The notes: a model not told the origin generated them from the sequence alone. DNA of 64,000 nt from Bradyrhizobium sp. RD5-C2 (GCF_019972155.1 NZ_BOVL01000010.1:1-64000), one strand, 5' to 3'. Counted from the stretch's first letter, positions 39,743-50,656 are shown. Made by a program: numbers and translations.

Positions 39743-41390
39743 ACGGCGCCGGGATCGCGAGCAGGCTCGAGATGCTGCGGCCGCGGATATCGTAGACGCG
39801 GGCGAACACGACGTCGTCGCGCTTGATCTCGACCATCACGGGGGCGGCCAGGCCCTTGCAGTAGAACTCGCCGAGCGTCATCGCGAAATCGGCAGCATTG
39901 CTGTCCCAGCCGATCGTGAAGTCGGGCCCGAGCGCGACCTGCGCGGGGCGCTGCGGTCCGCACACCGCGACCTTCCACTTGCGGTGCTGCGGCGGCACTT
40001 CCTGCCGCTCCGCCAGCTGCTCGCGCAGCCCGTCGGATGCCTGCTTCAGCGCCAGGCCCCAATAGTCCAGCATGAAGAAATTGTCGGCGGTCCGCACCGT
40101 GCCGGCGATGTGGTTGAAGTGCGTGTACTGATACGGATGCAGGCGGATCATTTCGCTGAGCGGCAGCAGCAGGCCGAACGCGAACACGGCGAGCGCCGCG
40201 GGCTGCCAGGCGCGACGGTTCTCGCCGAGCCAGTCCATGCCGCGGGCGAAGGCGACGCCGCCAAGCACCGCCATCGGCGGGATCACGAAGATGAAGTGGC
40301 GGATGCCGTTGTAGAGCGCCGGCCGCTTCACCATTGCGATCACCAGCGGCAGCGTCGCAGCCAGCGTCAGCATCAGCATGACCGACTTGCGCTTCGCGGT
40401 CACATCGATGCGCGACAGCGACATGAAGGTGGTGATGACGGCCGCGGTCAGCAGCACCAGCATCACTTCGGGAAGCTGCAGCGCGAACAGCGTCGGCAGA
40501 TAGGACCACGGCATGTCCGGCACCGAGACCAGCGCGCCGTCGAACATCTCCTTCCACGGCTTCTCGAAGAAGTGCGAGAAATAGGTCACCGCTTCCAGCG
40601 GATGGCCGGGCTCCATGATCGACCATGGCCAGATCAGGCCCATCACGAGATAGCCCAGCACGAGCCCTGGCAGCAGCACATAGACGACGTGGGCAAAGCG
40701 ATGGGTCGCCTCGCGCGGGCCCTGCGTGCGGAGTTCTTCGATCCAGAGCGGGATGAAGCCGACCACCGCGTAGATCAAAGCGAGGCCGCCAAGGACGCGG
40801 CAGCCGATCGACAGGCCAGCGCCGAGGCCTACGAGCAGGATCGTGCGCGGCGAGGGCGCCGGATATTCCTCGATCAAGCGGACGAGGCCCATGATCAGGA
40901 CCACCATCGCGACGGCGAACGGTGCATCCTTCGGATTCATGAACATGTGACCGTAGAAGGTCGGGCACAGCGCGAGCAGCAGCAGGGCCGCCAGTCCCGC
41001 CAGCGGGCCACCGACGCGGCGCGCCAGGCGCCAGGTCACGGCAAGCCCGATCACGCCGACGATCGCGCCCAGCAGGCGGCGCGTCTCGAACAATTCGAGC
41101 GGGATGACCTTGTGCAGCAACGCCGCGGCCATATCGAAGCCGCCGCCGTACATATAGAGATTGGCGAAGGACAGCGCGCCGGTGTCCTTGAACCCGGACC
41201 CGAACATGCGCAGCAGCAGGTCGGCGTATTCAGCGTGGGTGTAGTCGTCCCAGCCCAGACCGTAATCGCGGAATGTTAGCCCGGCGACCACGGCGACCAC
41301 GCCGAGGACGAGGAATGCGAGATCGTCGCAGGTCTTCTCCACCGAGCGCCGCGCAGGCGCCTCGAGGGCAGACGTCGTAATCGATGACAT
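39741..41390 (-). CDS. GT39-like polytopic membrane protein
   Basis: 549 aa with about eleven membrane helices. The early DYGLGWDDYTHAEYADLLL stretch, just after TM1, has the acidic pair typical of GT39/ArnT-like glycosyltransferases, which use lipid-linked sugars. The C-terminal periplasmic domain begins around residue 440. The target sugar and acceptor are unknown. The gene stands alone. Confidence 0.75.
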   Translation of the reverse strand: MSSITTSALEAPARRSVEKTCDDLAFLVLGVVAVVAGLTFRDYGLGWDDYTHAEYADLLLRMFGSGFKDTGALSFANLYMYGGGFDMAAALLHKVIPLELFETRRLLGAIVGVIGLAVTWRLARRVGGPLAGLAALLLLALCPTFYGHMFMNPKDAPFAVAMVVLIMGLVRLIEEYPAPSPRTILLVGLGAGLSIGCRVLGGLALIYAVVGFIPLWIEELRTQGPREATHRFAHVVYVLLPGLVLGYLVMGLIWPWSIMEPGHPLEAVTYFSHFFEKPWKEMFDGALVSVPDMPWSYLPTLFALQLPEVMLVLLTAAVITTFMSLSRIDVTAKRKSVMLMLTLAATLPLVIAMVKRPALYNGIRHFIFVIPPMAVLGGVAFARGMDWLGENRRAWQPAALAVFAFGLLLPLSEMIRLHPYQYTHFNHIAGTVRTADNFFMLDYWGLALKQASDGLREQLAERQEVPPQHRKWKVAVCGPQRPAQVALGPDFTIGWDSNAADFAMTLGEFYCKGLAAPVMVEIKRDDVVFARVYDIRGRSISSLLAIPAP

Positions 41391-41727
41391 AGCTAGTGAT
41401 ACCGGCGTGCCTGTGGCCCAGTTTGGCGCTTTAGGGCCTCATCCCCGGCATCCATAGCGCAGTTCCGTTTCCGAGTAATTGGTAATTGTGGCGTAATTTC
41501 CCAGATGCATTGCAATATATTGGCAGCAATTCGTAGCCAGTAAATCTACGGGCGGCGCTTTCCTGAACGTGGCTGCAACAGCGACGGAACCGCGCTTCGG
41601 GCCCTGTTAAGCGGGATGTTAGGGAACTCCGTCTACAATTGGCGGTTGGCGGTGTGGGCAATATGACGGTATCGTGGCGTTGGTGGCCCGCGCCGATTTT
41701 CGGTCGGGTCTCCCGGGGGTTAGTTCG
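41391..41727. other. Divergent intergenic region
   Basis: About 340 bp between the GT39-like gene and the next rightward gene. It contains TTAA/TTAG sequences near 41608-41624 with an eight-base gap, so they do not match the N7 spacing of a CtrA box. No gene is seen. Confidence 0.4.
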
Positions 41728-42612
41728 ATGATGGTTGGTCTGTTGGTCGTCGGCGTGGGCCTGGTTGTGGCGGGCTTGGCGGCGATCGGCTTGGGAATCC
41801 CCTACAAGGAATTCAGCGTCGGCGGCGCGTTGATCACGACCGGCGTGACCGGCGTCTGCACCGGCGCGATCGTGCTGGCGCTCGCCGCCATCCTTCGGGA
41901 ACTCCAGGTCATCGCCAGGCGGCTCGATCCCTTGGCCGCAGGCGCCCGGGCCGAGGTTCCGCTGCCGTCTGCAACTTCCCCGCGCAATGGCCCCGAGGAT
42001 CCGGTTTTCCCGCCGCCGCGTGAGCCCAAGGTTGCCGCGCCTCCGTCGCCGGCCCCGCCATCCACGTCCACGGCGCCGCCACCCTGGCACGACGAAATCG
42101 GCCCACGTGGCGCGCCGGGCGAGGCGCCGCCGCCCGTGCCGGGTGGAGCGCCCCCTGAGGGCGAAGCCACGCCCAAGCGGCGCAACCTGTTGTTTTCGTC
42201 GTCGCGGAAGGAACGCGAGCGGGCCCAGGGCCGCACGGCCGAGCCGCTGACGCCGGATCTGCTGTCGCCGGAGCTGCGTCCTGGTCCGACCGCAGCGGCC
42301 GAGCCCGCACCGGCAACGTTCGACGATGCCTGGCCGAAGGCCGAGCGGCCGCGGTCGGTCGATGTCGCCCCACGGCGCACGCCCCGGCCGTCGACCTTCG
42401 GCGAGACCCAGTCAGCCGGCGCGGCGCCGTCATCAGGCCACCCGCCGTCGCCCCAGGAGCAGCCGCCGGTGACCGTGCTCAAATCGGGCGTCGTCGACGG
42501 CATGGCCTATTCGCTGTATTCGGACGGATCGATCGAGGCGCAGATGCCGGAGGGCATGATGCGGTTTACCTCGATCGACGAGCTCAGGTCGCATCTGGAG
42601 CAGCGGCCTTAG
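41728..42612 (+). CDS. Hypothetical membrane protein with proline-rich cytosolic region
   Basis: About 294 aa. Two hydrophobic helices (residues about 2-24 and 31-56) are followed by a long Pro/Ala/Arg-rich, probably disordered region (PSTSTAPPPWHDE, APPPVPGGAPP) and a short ordered C-terminal end (VTVLKSGVVDGMAYSLYSDG, then GMMRFTSIDELRSHLEQ). The C-terminal domain looks conserved. Function unknown. The start could be any of two adjacent ATG codons at 41728/41731. Confidence 0.65.
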   Translation: MMVGLLVVGVGLVVAGLAAIGLGIPYKEFSVGGALITTGVTGVCTGAIVLALAAILRELQVIARRLDPLAAGARAEVPLPSATSPRNGPEDPVFPPPREPKVAAPPSPAPPSTSTAPPPWHDEIGPRGAPGEAPPPVPGGAPPEGEATPKRRNLLFSSSRKERERAQGRTAEPLTPDLLSPELRPGPTAAAEPAPATFDDAWPKAERPRSVDVAPRRTPRPSTFGETQSAGAAPSSGHPPSPQEQPPVTVLKSGVVDGMAYSLYSDGSIEAQMPEGMMRFTSIDELRSHLEQRP

Positions 42613-42791
42613 GGTCCTCATCAATACTTGCGAGCGGCGGGTTCGAGCCCGGAAAAATACGGCCGTTCTTGTCAGCTTTGCTGCAATCCGCTCATATTCG
42701 CAAAGTAGTACGCGATTCCATTGATGTATTGCTGCACGTGGATACTGTCCGGTGGGCGCCGGGCTGTCGAGAGCACGGGGAAGATTGAGCC

Positions 42792-43205
42792 ATGTCCGAT
42801 ACATCAGGCAAAACGCCGGTCGAGCTGACCGCAAACATCGTTTCGGCCTATCTCAGCAACAATCCGACGCCGGCCTCGGATATTCCGAGCCTGATCAGCC
42901 AGGTCCACGCGGCGCTGCTGCGGGTGTCGAGCGGCCGCGCCGACACGCCGAGCGAGCCGGCCAAGCCGGCGGTGTCGATGAAGAAGTCGATCACACCGGA
43001 ATATCTGGTGTGTCTCGAAGACGGCAAGCGCTTCAAGTCGCTCAAGCGCCATCTGCGCACGCAGTACAACATGACGCCGGAGCAATATCGCGACAAATGG
43101 GGCTTGCCGGCCGACTATCCGATGGTGGCGCCGAACTATGCGGTGGCACGCTCGCAACTCGCCAAGAAGATGGGACTTGGCCAGCAGGCGCGGAAGCGGA
43201 AGTAA
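42792..43205 (+). CDS. MucR/Ros-family transcriptional regulator
   Basis: 137 aa DNA-binding protein of the Ros/MucR group, which regulates exopolysaccharide and motility genes in rhizobia. Signature: LKRHLRTQYNMTPEQYRDKW, then DYPMVAPNYAVARS. The zinc-finger positions are C74 (CLED), D77, H87 and Y92. Position 77 has Asp for Cys and 92 has Tyr for the usual final His, so zinc may not be needed, as reported for some Mesorhizobium homologues. It is convergent with sufE with only 4 bp between stops. MucR proteins often repress their own gene. Confidence 0.9.
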   Translation: MSDTSGKTPVELTANIVSAYLSNNPTPASDIPSLISQVHAALLRVSSGRADTPSEPAKPAVSMKKSITPEYLVCLEDGKRFKSLKRHLRTQYNMTPEQYRDKWGLPADYPMVAPNYAVARSQLAKKMGLGQQARKRK

Positions 43206-43209
43206 GATC

Positions 43210-43641
43210 CTAAGCGGCGGACGCCAGCGCCTCGCGCGCGTCGTTGCGGATGCGATCGACCATCGAGCGGAGGCCATTCGAGCGCTGCGGCGTCAGATGG
43301 TCGCGGAAGCCGAACTCGTCGAACAGCGCGAGCGCATCGGTGGCCAGGATCTGCTTCGGCGTGTGCCCGGAAAACAGCGTCAGCACGATCGCGACCAGGC
43401 CGCGCACGATGTGGGCGTCGCTGTCGCCGACATAGGTCAGGCGCGGTTCGCCATTGGCATCGCGATCGATCCGCTTCGACAGCCAGACCTGGCTGACGCA
43501 ACCCTGCACCTTGTTCTCGGCCGAGTGCTCCGCCTCCGACAACGGCTCCAGCGTGCGGCCGAGCTCGATGACATAGCGGTAACGGTCGTCCCACTCGTCC
43601 AGCAGCGCAAAATTGTCCCTGATTTCGTCGATCGTCGTCAT
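43210..43641 (-). CDS. sufE: SufE-family sulfur acceptor
   Basis: 143 aa. It takes persulfide sulfur from a cysteine desulfurase (SufS) for Fe-S cluster assembly. The reactive Cys is C48 in KVQGCVSQVWL, with SEAEHSAENKVQGC as the flanking signature. Stand-alone; not next to the other suf genes. Confidence 0.93.
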   Translation of the reverse strand: MTTIDEIRDNFALLDEWDDRYRYVIELGRTLEPLSEAEHSAENKVQGCVSQVWLSKRIDRDANGEPRLTYVGDSDAHIVRGLVAIVLTLFSGHTPKQILATDALALFDEFGFRDHLTPQRSNGLRSMVDRIRNDAREALASAA

Positions 43642-43705
43642 CGTGGTCCGCGTCCTATTCTCAACGGCTTATATAGGAAGGCGGGCGGCGAAAGCGACGA
43701 AAATG

Positions 43706-43772
43706 GAACCGGTTCCCGGTTGTTTTGGCGGGTTTTCTTCACGCGAACCGGCAACCGCCTCGCGTGAAGGCG
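43706..43772. repeat. Dispersed intergenic repeat, copy C (reverse orientation)
   Basis: Reverse complement carries CGCCTTCACGCGAGGCGG, GCCGGTTCGCGTGAAGAAAA and GCCAAAACAACCGG, matching copy A. It lies between sufE and DUF5330. Confidence 0.65.
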
Positions 43773-43784
43773 CTTGATTGACGC

Positions 43785-44162
43785 TTACGGCATCGGCGGC
43801 AGGCGGAATTCAATCATCTGATCGTCCGCCGTCAGCGTGTCGCGCGATGCGGCTGGGTCGGTATCGTCCTTGCCGATCGAGCCGGTGTGGTCGGGCGGCT
43901 TCTTGTCGGTGATGATCTGGTAGAGCTTGCGCGCGCCATCGGTCGCGCGCTGGCCGATCGCGGTCGCGGCCTGGCCGCCGACTTCGCAGGCGGAAGGCTG
44001 GCGCTTGCAGAACTGACCCATGTCGCTGATCGTCGCCGTCGCAGCCGACACCGCGTCCGATGCGCTGATCTGCGGCGCCTTGTCCGCTTCAGGGGTTTTG
44101 TCTCTCGGCAGCAGCACGAGCACAAGCCCGAGCCAGAATGCCAAACGCAGCAGGAAGAACAT
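43785..44162 (-). CDS. DUF5330-like small membrane protein
   Basis: 125 aa with an N-terminal membrane anchor (FFLLRLAFWLGLVLVLLP), and a Cys pair (FCKRQPSACEVG) within an otherwise polar region rich in Asp and Ala. The pattern fits DUF5330 of Rhizobiales. ATG at 44162 is chosen because the long frame to 44432 runs into unrelated upstream sequence. Confidence 0.75.
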   Translation of the reverse strand: MFFLLRLAFWLGLVLVLLPRDKTPEADKAPQISASDAVSAATATISDMGQFCKRQPSACEVGGQAATAIGQRATDGARKLYQIITDKKPPDHTGSIGKDDTDPAASRDTLTADDQMIEFRLPPMP

Positions 44163-44596
44163 GGCGCGATCCCGGTCGTCTATCTTGTCTTTTGCTTCTT
44201 GCGCGGTCGATGCCGCTATTGCCCTCACGGTTAGCATCGGTCGATAAATCGGAAGTATCTGCATTGAAGCAAATCCGCCGAAAAATCGCGGAAATTTCGC
44301 CTGAATCGATTCGCCGTAAATTTTCGATTGATGGCGGCTGACGGTTGCCAAATCGGTATACTGCGCCGTGTCCACCATTTCGAAACCATAGTTTGTCGCA
44401 CCCGGAAACCAGCCGTTCACCATCCCCGGCAAATGACCGGTGAATGACAGCGTCGAAGCCTCGCCAATGCACGGTGTTTGGCAGCAGGCCGCCCCGCCTT
44501 AGCGTTCGCTTAAGTTCGCTCTGACACGTTGGCCTGCAATCACAAAGGAGGCGTTCCGGCGCGTCTGTCTGACGATTAAGCCGAAGCGCGAGTGCT
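44163..44596. other. Divergent intergenic region with CtrA-like box
   Basis: About 430 bp between the DUF5330 and sensor-kinase genes. No gene is seen. A near-consensus CtrA box at 44499-44513 and an AAAGGAGG near 44543 are present. The kinase start codon (GTG 44597) lies some way past that Shine-Dalgarno-like run, so a small leader reading frame there cannot be ruled out. Confidence 0.5.
44499..44513. promoter_or_regulatory. Near-consensus CtrA box (TTAG-N7-TTAA)
   Basis: TTAG at 44499-44502 and TTAA at 44510-44513 are separated by seven bases, one mismatch from the TTAA-N7-TTAA consensus. It is 84 bp upstream of the sensor-kinase start. Confidence 0.4.
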
Positions 44597-46400
<1,804 letters not shown>

Positions 46401-46408
<8 letters not shown>

Positions 46409-47147
46409 ACAGACTTTGGATGACGACGAAACGCCGCGCCGTCGCCGCGGCGCCAAGGCAGTGGCCATCGCGGCCGAGGAGGAGCGTGGCCTCGTCCTGC
46501 GCCTGCTGCTGCACAGTCCGAAGGATCTGGTTGCGGGCGTGTTGGCCCTGTCTGCGATTGTTGCGATCCTGATCAATGCGCTGTTCCTGCAGGCTGGCCG
46601 TCATCCGTCGCCGATGTTCGGCGGGTCGGTGGTGACGCTGCCGCCGCCGGCTCCGGTTGCCGCGGCCAGCAGCCCGCTGCCGCGCCCGCGTCCGGTCGAG
46701 GCTGCCGCCATGGAGCCGACCAAGCCGGTCGAGGTGAAACCCGTTGAGACCAAGCCTGCCGAGACCAGGTCCGTTGAAGCCAAGCCGGCGGAGCCCAAAC
46801 CGGTTGAAGCGAAGCCGGTCGATCCGATGGCCAGCCTGGTGATGAAGTCGACGGCCGCGCCGCCGCCCGCCGCACCGTCCGCGGCCGCCGCGCCGTCCAG
46901 CGTCATTCGTCCGCCGGCGCCGATCCCGACCCAGCATCTGAGCCCGGCCGGAAAACGCATCGCCGCGGTCCAGCGGACGCTGACCGAATATGGCTACGGC
47001 CAGCTCAAGCCGACCGGCACGATCGGCGCCGATACCCAGCACGCGATCGCGAAATTCGAGCGCGCGCGCAAGCTGCCGGTGACCGGGCAGATGTCCGATC
47101 GCCTCGTGCACGAACTCAGCACGATGATCGGGCACGCGATCGACTAG
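46401..47147 (+). CDS. Membrane-anchored peptidoglycan-binding protein
   Basis: 248 aa starting at GTG inside the kinase stop. A cytosolic basic N-terminus (1-33) is followed by one membrane helix (about 38-57) and a Pro/Lys/Glu-rich spacer with degenerate KPVE repeats (about 107-155). The C-terminal peptidoglycan-binding domain has VQRTLTEYGYGQLKPTG and TQHAIAKFERARKLPVTGQ. It should span the periplasm from the inner membrane to the wall. Coupling with the sensor kinase suggests a shared role at the envelope or in division. Confidence 0.85.
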
Positions 47148-47166
47148 ACGTCGTCGTCCCGGCGAT

Positions 47167-47185
47167 GGCCGGGCTTCGCCCGGCC
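47167..47185. terminator. Hairpin between convergent genes
   Basis: GGCCGGGC (47167-47174) pairs with GCCCGGCC (47178-47185) around a TTC loop. It is preceded by CGTCGTCCCGG, a piece of the dispersed repeat family, and may serve as a bidirectional terminator or be a repeat remnant. No T tract follows. Confidence 0.4.
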
Positions 47186-47218
47186 ACACACGGCGCTCAT
47201 TGACGCATTGATGTGCCG

Positions 47219-48862
47219 TCAGACAGCTTCGCCCAGCAGAACGTCCCTGACCTCGTCGGAGAACAGTTTTCTGCGGCCGGCCAGCAGCACCCATTCCGGA
47301 TCCTCGCGATCCGGAATGGCGCGCGGCATGCCGTGATCGAGCAGGGCCTGCGCGCAGCCGGCCCAATCACCGTCACTGACCGGCTCATTGCAGGACGCCC
47401 AGGACAACGAACCGGACGCGTCGTCGCCGAAGCCGTGCTGCTCGGTCCATTCTGCGCCGTGCTCGAGCAGGAAGCGTGTCAGCCCGGCATTGCCGCAGAA
47501 CACCGCATGATTGAGCGCCGACGCATCCCAATCGCCGCCGCGCACCGTGATGGGCCAACCGAGCCTGACCATCAGCCGCACCGCATCGTCGCCGCCTGCT
47601 GCGGCGAGCTCAGGAAGCAGCCGCAACTGCTGTGGTGAAAGCGAGCCTGGAAGATCGGGACGGCCGCTCTGGATTCGCCGCGCCTCGCGCTCGTTGCCGC
47701 TACTGCACGCCGCGACGAACCGCTCATCGTCGGCCAGCGTCTCGTCGCCGGTGCGTTGGCGCAGCAGCTCGGCGACCTCGGCCAGTCCAAACTGCAAAGC
47801 GTAGCGGTAGGCGCTGAGACCGTCCGGTGTCGTGATGCGAGGATCTGCGCCGGCGTCGAGCAGGGCCGCGATGCACTTCCGCGAGCGCCGCCGCCGGATC
47901 GCCCACATCAGTGGCGATCCGCAGTCCGTCAACGGCGCGTTGCGGGCCGGCTCGTTCGGGTCACCGCCGTGGCTCAGCAGCAATGCGAGCCCCGGCACGT
48001 TCTCGTCGTCGAGCACCTTGTACATCGCGTTGGTGCCCGCGATCCGCGCGCCGTGCTCGAGCAGCAGGCCTGTCGTTACAGAGCCTTCGAGCGAATGGTA
48101 CAGCGATTCATTATCGTTCGGATCGGCGCCTGCTTCGAGCAACAGTCTCGTTAGCGCGAGATCGTGATTGCGCCCGGCGGCGCCATACAATGCCGACAGC
48201 GGATTGCTGTCATCGGGCGCGTCGAGCGATCCGGGTGGCCAACGGCTGCTGATGCGCTGGTCGGGATCGGCGCCGGCCTCAAGCAGCAGGCGCGCGCAGC
48301 GATGCAGCCGCGCCTGAAATTCCGGAATCTGCAGCAGGCTTGAATGCGTGACCGCAACCAGCGGCGGCAGCTTCAACGGACCACCGGGACGGTTGACCCA
48401 TGTGGGATCACGCGCTGTGGTGCGCCGTATCGTCTCCTCGTCGCCGACGGCGCAGGCGAGATAGGGATCGTCGGCCACAAGATCGGGATATTCGGTGAGC
48501 ATGCGCACCGCGACGCGCGGATGAGCGCGATCGGATGTGCCGTCGACATCAGCGGCATAGACCAGCAGCAGCCATCGCCGCACCCGGTCGGCCTTGCTTT
48601 TGCCTGATGGTAATTGGGCTTCGACATAGCGCCGCAGGTCCGGCCAAGAGGCGAAGCCGAGATCGCGCGCCACGCAAGACTGCGCGTCGTGGAGCCGCAG
48701 ATCGAGTGCGGCGATCTCAGCGTCACTGCGCCCGGCCGCAGCCGGAAGCGCCTGCCGGAAGCGCGTGTAAGCCTCCGGCGCCTGCCGCCGGTAAAGGCGG
48801 ATAAGCTCCTTGGCCTGTTTCTTCAGATGATCGAGATTCAATCGCGCGGGCGATCGGTCCAT
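47219..48862 (-). CDS. Ankyrin-repeat protein
   Basis: 547 aa. It has about six recognisable ankyrin units (for example LHRCARLLLEAGADPDQRIS, LALTRLLLEAGADPNDNESL, KCIAALLDAGADPRITTPDG, GLTRFLLEHGAEWTEQHG). The first 130 residues are a charged helical cap without repeats (NLDHLKKQAKELIRLYRR ...). No signal peptide or membrane segment is visible, so it is likely cytosolic and acts through protein binding. Single gene, convergent with the peptidoglycan-binding gene. Confidence 0.85.
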   Translation of the reverse strand: MDRSPARLNLDHLKKQAKELIRLYRRQAPEAYTRFRQALPAAAGRSDAEIAALDLRLHDAQSCVARDLGFASWPDLRRYVEAQLPSGKSKADRVRRWLLLVYAADVDGTSDRAHPRVAVRMLTEYPDLVADDPYLACAVGDEETIRRTTARDPTWVNRPGGPLKLPPLVAVTHSSLLQIPEFQARLHRCARLLLEAGADPDQRISSRWPPGSLDAPDDSNPLSALYGAAGRNHDLALTRLLLEAGADPNDNESLYHSLEGSVTTGLLLEHGARIAGTNAMYKVLDDENVPGLALLLSHGGDPNEPARNAPLTDCGSPLMWAIRRRRSRKCIAALLDAGADPRITTPDGLSAYRYALQFGLAEVAELLRQRTGDETLADDERFVAACSSGNEREARRIQSGRPDLPGSLSPQQLRLLPELAAAGGDDAVRLMVRLGWPITVRGGDWDASALNHAVFCGNAGLTRFLLEHGAEWTEQHGFGDDASGSLSWASCNEPVSDGDWAGCAQALLDHGMPRAIPDREDPEWVLLAGRRKLFSDEVRDVLLGEAV

Positions 48863-49087
48863 GGAAACCTCCGTGCATCATCGCCGATGGTCCACAAAAC
48901 CGGCTGCACAAAGGCTTGGTTGGCCGCATATCAGGTGCAAGTGGGTTCAACCCTTCCCGTGGACCCGGGCGCGGCTTGCACCGCAGATGCAAGGATATGA
49001 GCGAGGCTTGTATCGGTCAACCCGCCGGTGCGTGATGTCATCTGTGACAATTGGACGTGGCCGCGCGGCTGGCCTATAGGTCGGCGC

Positions 49088-49432
49088 ATGCGATTGAAAA
49101 CCAGCATATGGGTCGCGGCGTATCTGCGCCGCTGCCAGACCGAGGGCGTGTTCGGCGCGATCCGCAAGAAGGGCGCCGAGGAAGCCGGCGCCGTGTTCGT
49201 CAAGGTGGCGCTGATGGACGGCAACGCGATGCTGTATGCGCCGGCTCCGCAGACGGTCTATGACGACAGCCGTCCGGCCGAGCGGCTGTTCGTGCCGACC
49301 GCACAGCAGCCGGTGTCCGAGCCTTCGGTCGAGGAGCGATTGACCAAAGAGCTCCGCTTCGATCCTGATGCCTGGATCGTCGAGACCGAAGATCGCGCCG
49401 GGCGGCACTTTCTCGATCTGGCGAAGGCCTAA
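49088..49432 (+). CDS. DUF1491 family protein
   Basis: 114 aa. The pattern MRLKTSIWVAAYLRRCQTEG, followed by GAVFVKVALMDGNAMLYAPA and FDPDAWIVETEDRAGRHFL, matches DUF1491, a small soluble family of unknown function in alphaproteobacteria. Start ATG 49088. Its TAA overlaps the convergent DUF2336 stop at CTAA. Confidence 0.85.
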   Translation: MRLKTSIWVAAYLRRCQTEGVFGAIRKKGAEEAGAVFVKVALMDGNAMLYAPAPQTVYDDSRPAERLFVPTAQQPVSEPSVEERLTKELRFDPDAWIVETEDRAGRHFLDLAKA

Positions 49433-50400
49433 CTTCCGGACTTCTGGTTGCGAATGCCGGGCGCGCTGCCGGGTTGCACGACGGGTCGTGTCTGCGCCGA
49501 TGCTGCGCGGACCCGATGGCGCTCGTCGTCATAGAGCGACGAGCGATACTTGGCGCGCGCCACCGCCATGGTCGAGCCACGCCACGCCGCCAGCATCACC
49601 AGCGCCGAGCGCTCGCTGAGGTGATCGTAAAGCCGTGACAGCCGATAGACGTAGTTGACCGACGAGCCGGCTTCCGGATTGAGGAACATCAGGATCCGCT
49701 GGAACGCGGCGCTCGACACGTCGAGCGCCCGCATCGCGCAGGCGAGCGGCTCACCGCCGGGATCGTTGACGACGTCGGCGGCGATCCGCGACGGCAGGAT
49801 CAGCGCCTCGCCGAGCTCGAGCGTGAAGTTATCGAGGTCCTCGGCAAACGCCGCCATCTCCAGGATATGGATCGCGCGCGCGGCGCGGGCAGCCGGAATC
49901 CGCGCCGCGGCCTTCAGCGGCGTCTCCTGCAGATTGTGCAGGATCTGCGCGCGCTCCTTTGCGCTGGCGGCAAAGAACATGTCGGAGATTTCGGCGGCAT
50001 CGTTTGGCCGCATCGCAAGGCTCGCGGCCATTCGCAGCTCTGCTTCGGTCGGGACCTTGGCGGGCAGCGCAGACGGTGCAGGCGAGGGAAGCGGCGCTGC
50101 CGCCGGCACCGGCTGCTCCGGACCGGCGCGGCGCAGCCCGAGCTTGTCGATGATCCTGGCGGGTGTTGCCGGATAGATCGCAAGTCGCGCGCGGACGGCG
50201 GCGCGGGTTGCGTCGTCGACCTCGTCGATCAGGCGCGAGGTCAGCTCGACGAACTGGCGCTCTTCGTCGGCGGAGTGTGCGCTCGCCTGCACATACAGGT
50301 CGGTCAGGACGCGCAGCAAAGTGGGGCGGATGTCGACTCCCTCGCGGCGGGAGAGCGTCATCAGCCCATCGAAACCAGGAAATAGCGGAGCTGCGCTCAT
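49429..50400 (-). CDS. DUF2336 domain protein (second of two)
   Basis: 323 aa, helical. The central segments (AEISDMFFAASAKERAQILHNL, AFAEDLDNFTLELGEALIL and LACAMRALDVSSAAFQRILMFLN) belong to DUF2336. An Ala/Pro linker (about 95-115) divides it from a shorter N-terminal helical part. It differs in architecture from the DUF2336 protein at 14428. The promoter region contains a perfect CtrA box at 50472-50486, 72 bp upstream of the start, suggesting cell-cycle control. Confidence 0.82.
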   Translation of the reverse strand: MSAAPLFPGFDGLMTLSRREGVDIRPTLLRVLTDLYVQASAHSADEERQFVELTSRLIDEVDDATRAAVRARLAIYPATPARIIDKLGLRRAGPEQPVPAAAPLPSPAPSALPAKVPTEAELRMAASLAMRPNDAAEISDMFFAASAKERAQILHNLQETPLKAAARIPAARAARAIHILEMAAFAEDLDNFTLELGEALILPSRIAADVVNDPGGEPLACAMRALDVSSAAFQRILMFLNPEAGSSVNYVYRLSRLYDHLSERSALVMLAAWRGSTMAVARAKYRSSLYDDERHRVRAASAQTRPVVQPGSAPGIRNQKSGS

Positions 50401-50471
50401 CTCGGGCGTACGCGACTTGCCAATAAGACTCGGTTTGAAAACCTTGTGGCGGCGAGCCTACGCAGGCTGTT

Positions 50472-50486
50472 TTAAGACGCAGTTAA
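50472..50486. promoter_or_regulatory. Perfect CtrA box 1 (TTAA-N7-TTAA)
   Basis: TTAA 50472-50475, seven bases, TTAA 50483-50486. It is 72 bp upstream of the leftward DUF2336 gene. A GANTC methylation-type site (GACTC, 50427-50431) lies between it and that gene. Confidence 0.65.
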
Positions 50487-50573
50487 GGAAAACAAGCCGT
50501 GAAGGCGAACGCTCGAATTTGCGCGTGTCCATTAAGGCACAGCGCCACATCCGTAACCGTCCGTATCGGCAGT

Positions 50574-50588
50574 TTAAGATGTCGTTAA
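50574..50588. promoter_or_regulatory. Perfect CtrA box 2 (TTAA-N7-TTAACCAT)
   Basis: TTAA 50574-50577, seven bases, then TTAACCAT from 50585. This matches the full extended CtrA consensus. It is 69 bp upstream of the small gene at 50657. Confidence 0.7.
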
Positions 50589-50656
50589 CCATACGCGTTC
50601 TTAACTCGGCGTGCGCGGGGCAAATCATGTCCGTGCGGGGCCAGAGAGAACGGAAC

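Noticed and set aside
41600..41625. CtrA box upstream of the gene at 41728
   Set aside because: TTAA and TTAG are separated by eight bases, not seven.
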